A DNA stretch of 64,000 bases. Source: Aphrophora alni. Its lineage: Eukaryota > Arthropoda > Insecta > Hemiptera > Aphrophoridae. Positions 1 through 11,554 of this stretch are shown here, piece after piece. The stretch lies in NCBI GenBank assembly GCA_963513935.1, contig OY740774.1, positions 85,336,890 to 85,400,889 of the forward strand, read 5' to 3'. The notes under the pieces were generated by a model that did not search any database, was not told the DNA's origin, and was given only the letters and a program-made list of their open reading frames with translations. How positions within the stretch are numbered: the stretch's first letter is position 1; every line of letters starts with the position of its first letter. The position numbers and the translations under genes are program-made.

Positions 1-272
1 AATAACAATCGTTTAAAAGTCTGGTGACCTCTCCATCATCATCGCCTTATATAAAAAAAAAAAAAATTTAAAAAAATAAAATTAAAAAAAAAAATAGACC
101 CATATTCGAATACTCTAATAGTGTCAGGGTCAGAAGAGTTAATTAAGATAGAAAAGATAAAATAGAGTTACTTAATTCAAGACAACAAAGATAAATGTGT
201 AGATCCAGCTAGGGTGCCTCGGGTTTTACACACCGATACTCACTATAGTGAACCCCTAAGGGTAGAAAAAAA
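1..272 (+). mobile_element. Dispersed element family A, copy 1 (seed of array 1)
   Basis: Non-coding dispersed repeat. It opens with a stretch resembling TCATCATCGCCTTATA, then an A-rich tract (about 50-95), then the family hallmark GAATACTCTAATAG followed by GTCAGGGTC. Its 3' part (about 133-272) is a diverged version of the 148-bp unit that is amplified immediately downstream. The palindrome TCACTATAGTGA lies near 240-251. The same order of blocks recurs at least nine more times in this window in both orientations, which is why I treat it as a mobile family. The class is not recognised: no coding capacity, no clear terminal repeats, no tRNA-like box. Confidence 0.75.
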
Positions 273-2615
273 ACAAGAGTTGGTCAAGAGAGACCCAATA
301 GACGAGATTAAAGAGAGGAATCTGCCTCAGAACAACATGAATAAAGTGTAGACCGAGCTAGAGTCCTTCAGAATTGACACACCCGTACTCAATATAATGA
401 ACCCCTAAGGGTGGAAATAAACAAGAGTTGGTCAAGAGAGACCCAATAGACGAGATTAAAGAGAGGAATCTGCCTCAGAACAACATGAATAAAGTGTAGA
501 CCGAGCTAGAGTCCTTCAGAATTGACACACCCGTACTCAATATAATGAACCCCTAAGGGTGGAAATAAACAAGAGTTGGTCAAGAGAGACCCAATAGACG
601 AGATTAAAGAGAGGAATCTGCCTCAGAACAACATGAATAAAGTGTAGACCGAGCTAGAGTCCTTCAGAATTGACACACCCGTACTCAATATAATGAACCC
701 CTAAGGGTGGAAATAAACAAGAGTTGGTCAAGAGAGACCCAATAGACGAGATTAAAGAGAGGAATCTGCCTCAGAACAACATGAATAAAGTGTAGACCGA
801 GCTAGAGTCCTTCGGGATTGACACACCCGTACTCAATATAATGAACCCCTAAGGGTGGAAATAAACAAGAGTTGGTCAAGAGAGACCCAATAGACGAGAT
901 TAAAGAGAGGAATCTGCCTCAGAACAACATGAATAAAGTGTAGACCGAGCTAGAGTCCTTCGGGATTGACACACCCGTACTCAATATAATGAACCCCTAA
1001 GGGTGGAAATAAACAAGAGTTGGTCAAGAGAGACCCAATAGACGAGATTAAAGAGAGGAATCTGCCTCAGAACAACATGAATAAAGTGTAGACCGAGCTA
1101 GAGTCCTTCGGGATTGACACACCCGTACTCAATATAATGAACCCCTAAGGGTGGAAATAAACAAGAGTTGGTCAAGAGAGACCCAATAGACGAGATTAAA
1201 GAGAGGAATCTGCCTCAGAACAACATGAATAAAGTGTAGACCGAGCTAGAGTCCTTCGGGATTGACACACCCGTACTCAATATAATGAACCCCTAAGGGT
1301 GGAAATAAACAAGAGTTGGTCAAGAGAGACCCAATAGACGAGATTAAAGAGAGGAATCTGCCTCAGAACAACATGAATAAAGTGTAGACCGAGCTAGAGT
1401 CCTTCGGGATTGACACACCCGTACTCAATATAATGAACCCCTAAGGGTGGAAATAAACAAGAGTTGGTCAAGAGAGACCCAATAGACGAGATTAAAGAGA
1501 GGAATCTGCCTCAGAACAACATGAATAAAGTGTAGACCGAGCTAGAGTCCTTCGGGATTGACACACCCGTACTCAATATAATGAACCCCTAAGGGTGGAA
1601 ATAAACAAGAGTTGGTCAAGAGAGACCCAATAGACGAGATTAAAGAGAGGAATCTGCCTCAGAACAACATGAATAAAGTGTAGACCGAGCTAGAGTCCTT
1701 CGGGATTGACACACCCGTACTCAATATAATGAACCCCTAAGGGTGGAAATAAACAAGAGTTGGTCAAGAGAGACCCAATAGACGAGATTAAAGAGAGGAA
1801 TCTGCCTCAGAACAACATGAATAAAGTGTAGACCGAGCTAGAGTCCTTCGGGATTGACACACCCGTACTCAATATAATGAACCCCTAAGGGTGGAAATAA
1901 ACAAGAGTTGGTCAAGAGAGACCCAATAGACGAGATTAAAGAGAGGAATCTGCCTCAGAACAACATGAATAAAGTGTAGACCGAGCTAGAGTCCTTCGGG
2001 ATTGACACACCCGTACTCAATATAATGAACCCCTAAGGGTGGAAATAAACAAGAGTTGGTCAAGAGAGACCCAATAGACGAGATTAAAGAGAGGAATCTG
2101 CCTCAGAACAACATGAATAAAGTGTAGACCGAGCTAGAGTCCTTCGGGATTGACACACCCGTACTCAATATAATGAACCCCTAAGGGTGGAAATAAACAA
2201 GAGTTGGTCAAGAGAGACCCAATAGACGAGATTAAAGAGAGGAATCTGCCTCAGAACAACATGAATAAAGTGTAGACCGAGCTAGAGTCCTTCGGGATTG
2301 ACACACCCGTACTCAATATAATGAACCCCTAAGGGTGGAAATAAACAAGAGTTGGTCAAGAGAGACCCAATAGACGAGATTAAAGAGAGGAATCTGCCTC
2401 AGAACAACATGAATAAAGTGTAGACCGAGCTAGAGTCCTTCAGAATTGACATACCCGTACTCAATATAATGAACCCCTAAGGGTGGAAATAAACAAGAGT
2501 TGGTCAAGAGAGACTCTATGGGAAAGAAGAAAGGTCGATCCTAAGATAAGAGGAATGAAGGTGCAAATCCAGCGATTAATCCATACCCGTACTCAATATA
2601 AAGAGCCCCTGAGGT
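133..2615 (+). repeat. Tandem array 1, 148-bp unit, about 15 close copies plus diverged edge copies
   Basis: The start of ACAAGAGTTGGTCAAGAG recurs at 273, 421, 569, 717 and onward every 148 bp to about 2510. A diverged half-identical unit precedes it (133-272) and another follows it (2511-2615). The unit is about 43% GC by hand count, richer than the flanks. Copies 1-3 and the last one read TTCAGAAT where the 11 interior copies read TTCGGGAT, so the interior has been homogenised separately from the edges. The unit length is not a multiple of three and no frame stays open. The unit is the 3' half of dispersed family A. Confidence 0.97.
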
Positions 2616-2794
2616 AGCGATATAATCAAGGGGCTTATATACACAAACTGTCCAAGCTATTACGATAAAGTTTAGATCATGGAAGAACATCAGATACTAT
2701 CGAGGAAAATATTTTTTTGGATTCACAAATAATTTTTCAATGTAAAGAAAACAAAGGTTAAAAATGAAATTATTGAATTATCACATAACTTTAA
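2616..2794. other. AT-rich flank, nothing recognised
   Basis: The sequence is AT-rich with no open frame of interest. The first 25 bases may still be the decayed end of family A, since they hold a direct echo of the array motif CCCCTGAGG. Beyond that I see no gene, RNA or clear repeat. Confidence 0.5.
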
Positions 2795-4112
2795 ATAGAG
2801 AATTGTAAGGACCGTCCTACATTTAAAAAATAAACCTAATTTTTACAAACATAATAGTACAAATTTCTATAAACATTAAATTGTGAATAATTCAACCGTT
2901 AAAAGTAACTATACTATTGATTAGTAAACACACCTTGAGTCGTATATAATCCATAAGTTACTGCTGTCTTACATATTCATAAAGTTCCTCAATTAAAATA
3001 ACAAAACAATCTTTACTTAAAGTTCTCGAAAAAACTAAATTTCTTACAAAGACGCAGTATTGTTTTCAAAATATCCAATTGGCAAGATTTTTATCTTTAA
3101 AATACAGGTAGCTAATTAATATTCCCCTTTCATTTGAAACTATTTGTAAAAATAATAACTCGATTTTTTTTTTCCTGTTGAAGAAAACAAGTTTGTAAAA
3201 TTGAATAAACTTTTCGATTTCCATTATGAAAGTAAAGTTGAGCTTTGAGTGGAAGCTTTCAACCGTTATGTAAGAAAATTAAGTTCAACATTTCTTCCTG
3301 TAAATAAAGTACAAAGAACTTGAAGTAACAGTGTGAAAGAAATGTTTTGATGGGCAACTTCAAACTTCAGGAGAACGAAAGTGGATGGGTGTATTTTTAA
3401 AAGGAAAAAAAATTCCAAACCATTTTAGCTTTTATTTTTTTCACACACTGACATGACGAGCCTTCTATGTAACATGTAAAGAAAAATTTAAACATTAATT
3501 AATTACTTTTATAAAGGAAATAGTAAAAATGTCTATAAAGATTAAATTGAGAAGCAATGCAATCGTTAAATTATACCAATGCTATGGTTTAGTAATAACA
3601 TCTTGTGTCGCCTATCGAATGACGTCATCACTCAATTGGTACAGCATATCCCGATATGCACGCGGAATTATTGATAGAACGTAAGGTATTGTGGATGTAG
3701 TTTTTGTCTTCCCCTCAATATAGCATAACATTAATTCATTATTTTGGTACTCCCGCTGTACGTTCTCGCATCGTTTAATAATGTTTGTTTACAGGTATTT
3801 GGATTTACTAATATTGAATAATAAGATTTACTGAAATACAGAAAAAGGGAAAGTTAATTGTAAATCTCGTTGCTAATAGTGACCAGTAAATAATCACTAA
3901 TATTTAAATGTATTATTATATACTGTTAATTATTAATGTATTTTAGTCGACAGTAGCCTACGTCGTACGAGTCGCAATAATTGGTTTCTTTGTACTACGT
4001 GAATATAACCAATGCTACTCTTACATTCGACGCCTGTTTCAAGTCTATTCCCTACTTTTTTGAAACCCAACCCTGATTATATGCAATCTTGTTTGTACCT
4101 GGTTGTAACAGC
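2795..4112 (+). mobile_element. Dispersed element family C, copy 1
   Basis: From about 3060 to 4112 this matches, in inverted orientation, the segment at 39355-40445 over roughly 1 kb with many indels. Shared landmarks are the motif TTTCAACCGTTATGTAAGAAA near 3258, a block near 3545 ending in GCAATCGTTAAA, and the end near 4095 reading TTGTTTGTACCTGGTTGTAA. The 2795-3000 part repeats sequence from within the element (compare about 2880-2935 with 3535-3600), so the copy is internally duplicated. No coding frame of note: the 81-codon opening at 4012-4257 straddles the element end and is not conserved. The class is unknown. Confidence 0.6.
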
Positions 4113-4850
4113 TTTTTTTGTGAGATCTTGTGTTCGAGTTTTTTTATCTAATCTCACAAGTCAAGTTCAATATTTATTTATAATGGGAAAGGAGTTTACC
4201 AGGTGGGTTAGGAAACTTCCTACTCGCAACGGTTTGAAGGGCGACTGTGTAGTGTAGTCACATTTTAAAACTTGTTAAGTTTGAAACTACCGAGTCAATT
4301 AGAGTCATCAAGAGGCCAGAAAGACCTACAATCGTAAGATATTAAATTGCTATTGCTGAAATCTTAAATGGAATAAATGTTTTGTCAACAACACTGAATG
4401 GGGAGAATGTATCGTCAAGAAATTGTACAAAACATAGATTTTAGTCAGACAATATTATGACGTATCCTTAAAAGGCAACTGAAAATGTATCCCTACAATA
4501 TTTAATTGAAATTTGAACTGGTAGAAACAGATAAACCTAAGAGACTTGGTTTTGCTTTACTAACATTTCTTCAATTTGATTAAACGAAGTTTGACTTGAC
4601 AAAATCTTTTCGACTGTTACAGCACTTTTCCATCTAAATGGATCTGTCAATACACATAAATTCAGGATATGGTCAGATACAAATCCTCATATAGTAACAC
4701 AACAGGACGTAAATAATGCAAAAGTTATAGTTTGGATTGGATTCTTTTTGTTGTTGTGTCATTCTCTTTTGAAGAGTTTCAAAATGGTGTCGTATAAACC
4801 GTAATAATAACAGTACAACATTATTTAAACATTATACATGATAAGATAAA
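4113..4850. other. No feature recognised
   Basis: AT-rich sequence without a convincing open frame, RNA gene or repeat shared with the rest of the window. A short frame crossing 4257 has no recognisable motif. Confidence 0.4.
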
Positions 4851-4852
4851 AC

Positions 4853-4945
4853 TCACCACTAGTGGGCCTCGTTGGTTGATGAGACAATTCCTTGGAATCG
4901 TAAACGATCAGACTATTGTAATATTTTACTTTAATTTACACTGAA
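4853..4945 (+). repeat. Short dispersed repeat family K, copy 1
   Basis: This shares the block CACCACTAGTG, then CTCGTTGG-like sequence, GACAATTCCTT and ATATTTTACT, in the same order as 56343-56435. Identity looks moderate. It is probably the remnant of an old transposable element of unknown class. Confidence 0.45.
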
Positions 4946-5259
4946 ACTTATAAACCAGTTATATAAAATTTAAGAACAAAAATAACATACAAGAAAACAA
5001 TGTAACTATCATGAAACATAAAGTTATTTGTATGAAACTTAATAAAGCTTTAATTAACATAAATCAAAACAACACAGAGGTAGGGAGTGTGGAAGTTTTA
5101 TTATTTTTTTTTTTCAAGTAAAACGTCCTTTAACAAATCAAATCATTTTTCATTTAAAGTGATTTCTATGGCTGTTTTCGTCTAGATCACACAATTATAT
5201 TTAATAGAAACCCGCTTTTCGTAGTTTGAGCACTCGTGTACCTTATTGACTGTTTTGAG

Positions 5260-5400
5260 TGGCCTCCATTTTAAAACGAAAAAGAAGAGGAAAAACCTTT
5301 CACATATTTCGCTCGTAATATATAAAAACGCCTTGTACCTTATTTGATAATAATTAATGGCAGCGTTTGAGCGGAACTGCGTGACAAAAGTGGTCGATTT
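5260..5400 (+). repeat. Short dispersed repeat family H, copy 1
   Basis: The blocks CCATTTTAAAACG, CGTAATATATAAAAACGCC and ATGGCAGCGTTTG recur in the same order at about 58213-58312 and partly at 58742-58804. Motifs of the type GGCCATTTTAAA also occur near 31680, 32350, 55440 and 59335, so this belongs to a widely dispersed non-coding family. The class is unknown. Confidence 0.45.
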
Positions 5401-5744
5401 AAAAAAACTGTTTACCTATCACTTTGATTTCTCTATAGAATAATTTCACCAGGAGATAAACTAAATAATTTGTGACAGGAAAAGATAAAAGTTACGATTG
5501 ATATTTTAACTTTAGTCCTGGCAGTTTGACCTGAGTTAAAGAGTTGACAAATCACATATGTCACAAACACACAGCGCATAAATTCTAAAACTGACCTGCC
5601 CTTTTGAAGCTTTGCTCTGTCATCATATATTTACCATTTACATTGTCCCACTTTGGCTGTCCGAATGTCACGTATGTTGAAAATTTATGACCGAATATAA
5701 TTGTAGAAGTGACCAGCTTACATGACTTTTCAATTACTTTCATA
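5401..5744. other. No feature recognised
   Basis: AT-rich. The minus-strand 82-codon opening at 5585-5833 overlaps family C-like sequence and has no motif, so I do not call it. Confidence 0.4.
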
Positions 5745-6160
5745 AATAAAGATGCATTAAATTTCACATAGACATATGATAGAATGAAATACTTTATGCG
5801 TTTAAAGGAAATAATAATTGAGAATCTATACAACCGTTTAAGAATATTATTGCTATTGTTTAGTAAGAGAGCCTCGAGTTGACGTGTAGGATTTTAATAA
5901 GCGTCCTCACTTAATCATTATGAATCACGAGTAATTCGTAGAGCAAAGATGGATGATAGAGTGAGACTTACATACGGCTGAGAGAATGTGGTTTACCGAC
6001 ATCGTCTCAACTTTCATTACTGGACATATTGGTGACACATTCTATTTATTTATTTTGATACCTTAAAACTGTTGGTTTAATAGTTAATTTACAATTTATC
6101 TTTAATAATTAAATGTAATAGTAATTGCTAGTTTATTACTCAACGTTTAAAGCTGATATT
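5745..6160 (+). mobile_element. Family C-like fragment, copy 3
   Basis: The order of blocks near 5806-5885 (AAAGGAAATA, then GAGAATCTATACAACCGTT, then GCTATTGTTTAGTAA) parallels 3515-3600 in family C copy 1. The rest is too decayed to align by eye. Non-coding. Confidence 0.45.
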
Positions 6161-6189
6161 TGAAATATCCCCAGAATTATGTGAAAGAT

Positions 6190-6825
6190 GTTATTATCCA
6201 TAACACCTTCCGACTACTGGGTTCCATAGATTTTCCTTTCTAGATCGAGTTCCCACGATTAAAGTTATCTCAATGTCCTCACCACACAATGGACAGGCGC
6301 ACAGGCATTGATAGTCATGTATCATGTAAAAATCATTTCGTAGATGAGTATGCTCAGTAACAATGGCAACAACCTATCTAACGGACTTCCTATCTCGCCG
6401 AACAAGTGTTCTTGACCTTCCACCACTAAGCCACAAGACCAGTTGTTTCTCCAGAAATTTGACTCCATCAAGATAACTATTCTTTCTTGAACCAATGCCA
6501 TATAATTGCAAGCAGGTTCTGGTCCTACAAAACCGAGTAGCAGAATCCTGGCTACTCAATATATCTCTTCTCTCATTCCTCCCAATACCTCGCTACATGC
6601 CCTAGATATACATTGTTGACAGATGCCAAGAGAGAGAGGGAACGATAATCCCACCAATCGGGAACATTGTGCTTGTTTGTTTGAAAGAATTGGAACGTTA
6701 CTACGTCTTAGGTTTTCATCTAATCCTTGATTAACACAAACAGATATACTACAGTTTTGACAAATATTGAACAAAATCTGCCTAATCTGGCTGTAAAGCT
6801 CTCTTCTGTAAACTGACAAGTAATC
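6190..6825 (-). pseudogene. Decayed LINE C-terminus (RNase H-type tail) with stops and frameshifts
   Basis: Reading the minus strand, two open stretches (6819-6556 and 6559-6374) are followed, after one stop, by VVAIVTEHTHLRND and later CPLCGEDIE. This resembles the end of RNase H-bearing non-LTR retrotransposon proteins, where a V-G-LTGHC-LRKHL-like segment is followed by a C-x-C-G-E-E segment. The stretch RLVGLSFPLSLGICQQC further upstream fits the region just before it. Key residues are lost (the TGH position reads TEH) and the reading frame is broken, so it is a dead remnant. Family assignment rests on motif memory only. Alternative: chance similarity. Confidence 0.5.
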
Positions 6826-7485
6826 ACAGTTCCCAGATTATTAAATCCAAAACGATCTGTTTGAGTAACATGTTCAAGCTATTTTGCTATCCTTTATCTC
6901 TTCTATTGATGTAAGAAATAGATTGAAGTACCGAGAAAAGTGCACTCAGTGCCATGATGTCCGTGGTAAAATCTAAAAGTTTTCCAGTACTTTTCGACGA
7001 TGTTGGAGTGGCTTACTTTAAAAACATCCCCTTTCGATAATTATACAGAAATTGATGATGGGAAAATCATTAGAGTAATTTGAATTAAAGTAAAATATTA
7101 ACAGCAATAGTGGGATAGTTTTTGCTTCTAATGAATCAGATAACAATCCTGTTCCTGCCACTTAAAGTTTAAAGTTTTTAAAATGGCCTGTAACTACTGT
7201 ACTAATCTGGGGTAAAGTTTAAACCCACAGTCAAGTTGAGCGTTTTATTTGAGTCAGTCTTTTGCCAAGTAGCTACGCTTGCAGTTCTATCTTTATGTTA
7301 TGTGAAGTTTATTAAGTGTGTGAAAATTCCTTGGTGTGAAGACAGACTTGGTTCTGGAATTCTGAACTCCAGCTAAATACAATGGAAATTTATGTTTAAA
7401 TGTCATTCCTGAATATCAATGAAATATTGTTGGGATTTCTAATTTTTTATGAAGATTAAAAGATTATTTTCAGTATAGACTTTGG
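6826..7485. other. No feature recognised
   Basis: AT-rich sequence with no open frame, RNA gene or repeat that I could link to other parts of the window. Confidence 0.4.
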
Positions 7486-7489
7486 AAAA

Positions 7490-7790
7490 ATTATTTATGC
7501 AATTACCAGTTATCATGGTTGTTCATCCTAAAATAAAATAAACAAAAACGAACATTATACATCCAAAAAGACAAAGTAGTAGGGATAAAATTTCGTTTTT
7601 CAGTGAAGGCAGTCAGCATAATATTTACTACCATTATGATCCCAATGAAAAGTGAATCACAATATAAAAAGCAAATTACCTATAAAGTATTCAAATTTTA
7701 TTATTTCTCCAAGTGTCAGGTATTTTGTTCAAGTGCACATTAGTATATTATGAATATTATTGGCTGTTATACATTAGCCTATGATTATTG
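7490..7790 (+). mobile_element. Dispersed element family B, fragment
   Basis: CATAATATTTACTACCAT (about 7617) and a run ending in TTTTGTTCAAGTGCACA (about 7723) occur in the same order in the family B copies at 29528-29910 and 30810-30920. Here the part carrying the 137-bp unit is absent. Non-coding. Confidence 0.6.
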
Positions 7791-8515
7791 TTGTGTGTTA
7801 CTTTGGGCTTATTGAATATATTAAGATTTTCAAGAAGCAACGTTTACTATTCCCAACACTACCAAAAAACGAGTATGTGAGAAAGTTTGTGCGAATTTTA
7901 TTCTTAATATCCCCATTTTAATTCCAGAGAAGTTAGAACTTTCCTTCTAAGTAGGTCAGAATAATCTCACTAGGTGTAATATAAATGTTGAAGACTAATT
8001 TAATATAAATAGACTATCCACTATGTAACTTCACATAGTTATGCAAATTACTTACAGTCTCCAGACTGTACTTTGCTGTGGTTATATGATGCCATATACT
8101 TGATTACCTCTGTTAACTTTAAACTTTGCCAGAGTTCGTTACACAAATAGTAAAAAAAAATTGCTGTGAAAATAATAAAATCTCAAACACTTTGCGTCAT
8201 ACCTTCCTCAGATTTTGAATTCGATAGCTTCCCTTTTTTCGGCTTGTCTTTTTGTACGGATGAAACTTTGTGCTTTCTGTGATTGACCAGATAGTAGTTT
8301 AGGGGAGATTCTAATTATTTTTGTGATGATTACTTTTATAAAGGACGTGGATTTCTAATTTACTATTGTCTTTTTTATGTATATTACTTATTCAAATTTT
8401 TACGTAAAATAGTACGTCTCATTTTGAAAATAAATATTTCTCTTAAAATCGTCTTACATATATTTTTCAATTCAAAAAAGGCGATAAAAATCATCATTTG
8501 TTTTTGTTGCAGAAA
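7791..8515. other. No feature recognised
   Basis: AT-rich sequence. Nothing on either strand resembles a gene, and no repeat shared with the rest of the window was seen. Confidence 0.4.
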
Positions 8516-8519
8516 TAGC

Positions 8520-9240
8520 AATGTGGGGTGAAATGAGCAGCGACCACTAAGGCTCTATTCTACCCCCTCCTTCATCTAATACGGGGTAAGTGAAACACCT
8601 GAAAGGGGTCAAGTGTGGGTATCTCCTCGACGTAAATCTGACACCCTCCCAGACTTCTAGTACTTTTGTGTATTACTACAATCAACTCGTTCGACTAATA
8701 GAAGGTTTTTAGTATTCTTACCCTGTCAGGATAACCTGTAGGTCCCATCATCTTCTATTCCGTTCACTCTCAAGTATTCTCTGAGTTGTCAATTCTCTGA
8801 GTTGTCATCGTTTTCAGTTTATCTCTAATTATAGTGAAAACCTTCTCCACTATAATTCCCCAGAGGTTCTTTAACCTGTCTTAGCTCTGGTAGTTTTTCC
8901 CTTAAGTGAGCTCTTACGGTCTCTTCTTCTTTTTTTAGTACTGCCTTTTTACTGATGACATGCCTTGAGCCAGTGATCACAGGTACCATCCTGCCCCACT
9001 CAGGTCTCTTCTCAGTAAGTCATCTATCTCGCCAGGTTGTTCTAGTAGCAGGAACGGGGTATTCCTTCCTGCGGGTTTCTGAGACCTTTTTGAACCTGTC
9101 TTCCTTTCAGAAGGTTATTTCTTATATCAGGAGTGCGTTCCTTCTGAGTAGCTTGTTACACCTTTCTCAATCTTCGCGTTGTCGAGGAAATCTCGACGAA
9201 GTAGAAGACTCTCCATACTGATAATGATCACAGAAGGCAT
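8520..9240 (-). pseudogene. GC-richer patch with broken coding-like frames, unrecognised
   Basis: This block is clearly richer in G+C than its flanks and its minus strand has several open stretches in shifting frames. The longest (9019 to 8825, about 65 codons) is rich in charged residues and contains the segments KKEEETVRAHLREKLPELRQ and GNYSGEGFHYN. This looks like the wreck of a mobile-element or host coding exon, but I do not recognise the protein. A 16-17-bp tandem duplication (TTCTCTGAGTTGTCA-like) sits at about 8774-8808. The plus-strand 88-codon opening at 8955-9221 is probably a shadow of this. Confidence 0.35.
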
Positions 9241-9690
9241 GCTCCATTTTATCAGAACTCTGTGATTGTGGAGACTTCCCACACAAGCTTGTTATTTATA
9301 ATTTCTTTATTCATGTATTCCCCACGATAAAGGTAAAGAAAGTGTAGTTCAACCATCCAGAGCGCCGCTTGGTCGAGTAGGGTTAAATATTGAAAGACGT
9401 CACGAAGTATTTCACAGGCTACGTTTGCATAGTCCCTTTATACTTTAGGGGCGGACTGAAAACTGAAGAAAGAGAGGATGAAGACATAGTAGAAGGGAGT
9501 GAAGGTGAGAAAAGGCTGATAAAATAGATCAACAAAGATAAACCTCAACGAGAGTAGCTAGTAGCCTAGTGCAAGTCAAAAAAATCTTCAGAATTACATG
9601 ATGAATAAAGATCTATGGAGCCTATTTGAGGAGAATCCCACAGGGCGTTGGTTTTTTTCAAACTCTACGCCCTATTTGTAACTGTGTCAA
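9241..9690. other. Unrecognised sequence with a 7-bp hairpin
   Basis: There is no gene. A possible hairpin pairs AGGGCGT (9642-9648) with ACGCCCT (9667-9673) over an 18-base loop, shortly before a long T tract. Together they could be the end of an inverted retroposed copy, but no body is recognised. Confidence 0.3.
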
Positions 9691-9692
9691 AG

Positions 9693-9715
9693 TTTTTTTT
9701 TTTTTTTTTTTTTTT
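9693..9715. repeat. Poly-T tract, 23 bases
   Basis: An uninterrupted run of T, which may be the poly-A tail of a minus-strand retroposon or a simple mononucleotide repeat. Confidence 0.9.
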
Positions 9716-10420
9716 CATTTTCAGGCCTTGATATTGTATTTAATTTATTATCATATTTATATTCAAAATCTGTTAATGTTGTTTTAATACACTATCTAAG
9801 TATAATAAACGTTGTCGAACTCCAGAAATAATTCAAACTTTCATTTTATTTTACATTTTCTGAACTAGAGTAAATTTAGTTCAAGAATATTTTATCCTTG
9901 ATTCAAAATAAAGGATGTGATGATCACCCTAGATATTACTATTGCATCAACTAATTATCTTTACAAACAAACATTCAAGGTTTGTGTATGTATGTGTAGC
10001 AATTATTCTCTCTTGGTTTAACAGTTTTTAATAGCATTGTGTCATTAATAAATCAGCGTAATAGTAATTGTAAGCTTATTTGAATGAATATGGAAGCTGG
10101 TCATTTTATTGAGGAAGAGAGTATAATTCCAATTGCACAACTGATCGAATAACCGTTTAGTTCACTCAGTCTCGCTGAAAAGCTGAAAAAGTGGTGATTC
10201 ATTCACTCATATCATTTATGAGATTATTTTACACAATTAGTTATTAATTTATTTTAGTCAAGATTATAATTTTCTTCTACATTAGACTACATAATATGCG
10301 AATTAAAATGCACTATACACTACTGACAAAATTTTTGATTACATTTACTTTTCAACTGTATTTACTAAATTGAACAAGAACTTCTAAATAAAAACATTCA
10401 TCCATCCACGAGGAACTCCT
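9716..10420. other. No feature recognised
   Basis: AT-rich sequence; no gene, RNA or shared repeat seen. Confidence 0.4.
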
Positions 10421-10424
10421 CCAT

Positions 10425-10580
10425 TTGCAAACAAGCGATTGTCTAATATATGTAAATGGTTTATAAATGGCAGATCGTGGTAATACAATTGTTTGCACAG
10501 TGAGGGGTCGAAACAACAAGAGAGACATTTTGAATTCAAATTTATTCCGGACTGAAGCAATCAGCTGCAGCATTCTCCCA
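10425..10580 (+). repeat. Dispersed repeat family J, copy 1
   Basis: TGTAAATGG, then CAATTGTTTGCAC, GTGAGGGG and finally CGGACTGAAGCAATCA occur in the same order at 13388-13535. The minus-strand 73-codon opening over this region is not kept open in the second copy, so I do not call a gene. Confidence 0.55.
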
Positions 10581-11100
10581 TCTTGTTAACTTGTTTCCAA
10601 TAATGTACTGACATTTGAAAACATGTCTGTTAATGAAATGTACAAATTCTACCTCATTTATGATCATGTGAATGGAATCAGATTATTATTACGATTAGTT
10701 GAGAAATTTATTGTTTGTGTATAAACTCTTCCTCATGTTCCACCTCTTCATCCTATGGCATTAGACTCATAGTTTCCTCTATCCTATTTCTCACTATTTA
10801 CAGGAAAATACTTCTATCCTCACTCTCCCAGCACACTCCGACGTTTTGAAACTAAAAACAAGTTTTGGGATACAAAATAAATGTGTTTCTAAGATAGAAA
10901 TAATACCTATTTACCAGAGGCATGAATCTTAAAAACACAAGATGAGAGACTGTTACAGAGACGAGAATAAAATATTCTAAGAAGGATAAATGGAAGGTTG
11001 AATTTTGAGAATTAGACTGAGTTACGAAATGTACTACATTAGAGGAAAATTTAAAATCGTAAGTAGATTATAAAAAAAGCAAAGGAGAGGATAATGAAGA
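10581..11100. other. No feature recognised
   Basis: AT-rich sequence with no support for a gene or repeat. Confidence 0.35.
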
Positions 11101-11111
11101 AAATAATTCAA

Positions 11112-11246
11112 GGAAGCCCGAGGAGAAAAAGAATCGCAGAAAAGTAGAGGAAAAGGTGGTTAGATGACTTGGAAAGACATCAGAAATATATGACACAGGA
11201 AGGGAAAGAACCTACAAGGCCTTATTTATTGTGTGTGCAAGCGTAA
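11112..11246 (+). pseudogene. Possible LINE reverse-transcriptase C-terminal scrap
   Basis: One frame of about 45 codons with a single internal stop reads GSPRRKRIAEK, stop, RKRWLDDLERHQK. The pattern R-x-R-KRWLDDLE is typical of the extreme C-terminus of many arthropod non-LTR retrotransposon polyproteins (RGRPRKRW-DD-like). The match is short and could be chance, and there is no preceding reverse-transcriptase domain in the window. Confidence 0.35.
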
Positions 11247-11264
11247 CCTAGCTTGATATACACC

Positions 11265-11445
11265 TTTTTTCATGTAACGTTTGGTTAAATCTCTTTCTTT
11301 CATCTTTCCCATCAGGTCTAACCTTGACTAACTCTTGTTCTTTTCGACTGTGGTGCTATTAGAGTATTCCAGTACTAGAAGTGTCTTTAATTTATGTTTT
11401 TTTTTAATTTTTTATAAGGCGGTAATGATAAGAAATACTTCGTCT
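11265..11445 (-). mobile_element. Family A fragment (minus)
   Basis: Read on the minus strand, it has GCCTTATAAAAAATT, an A-rich tract, GGAATACTCTAATAGCAC and GAACAAGAGTTAGTCAAG in the family A order. It lies back-to-back with the plus-strand fragment at 11555-11830. Confidence 0.7.
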
Positions 11446-11554
11446 TTAAACAATAAGAGAAAAACTGAGGAGAAGAGGAGTGACGTAAAACCAGAAAAGA
11501 TGTTCAGAGAGTTTGAAATTCTTCATTGACTATAGCAATTAATTAATCTTTGTT

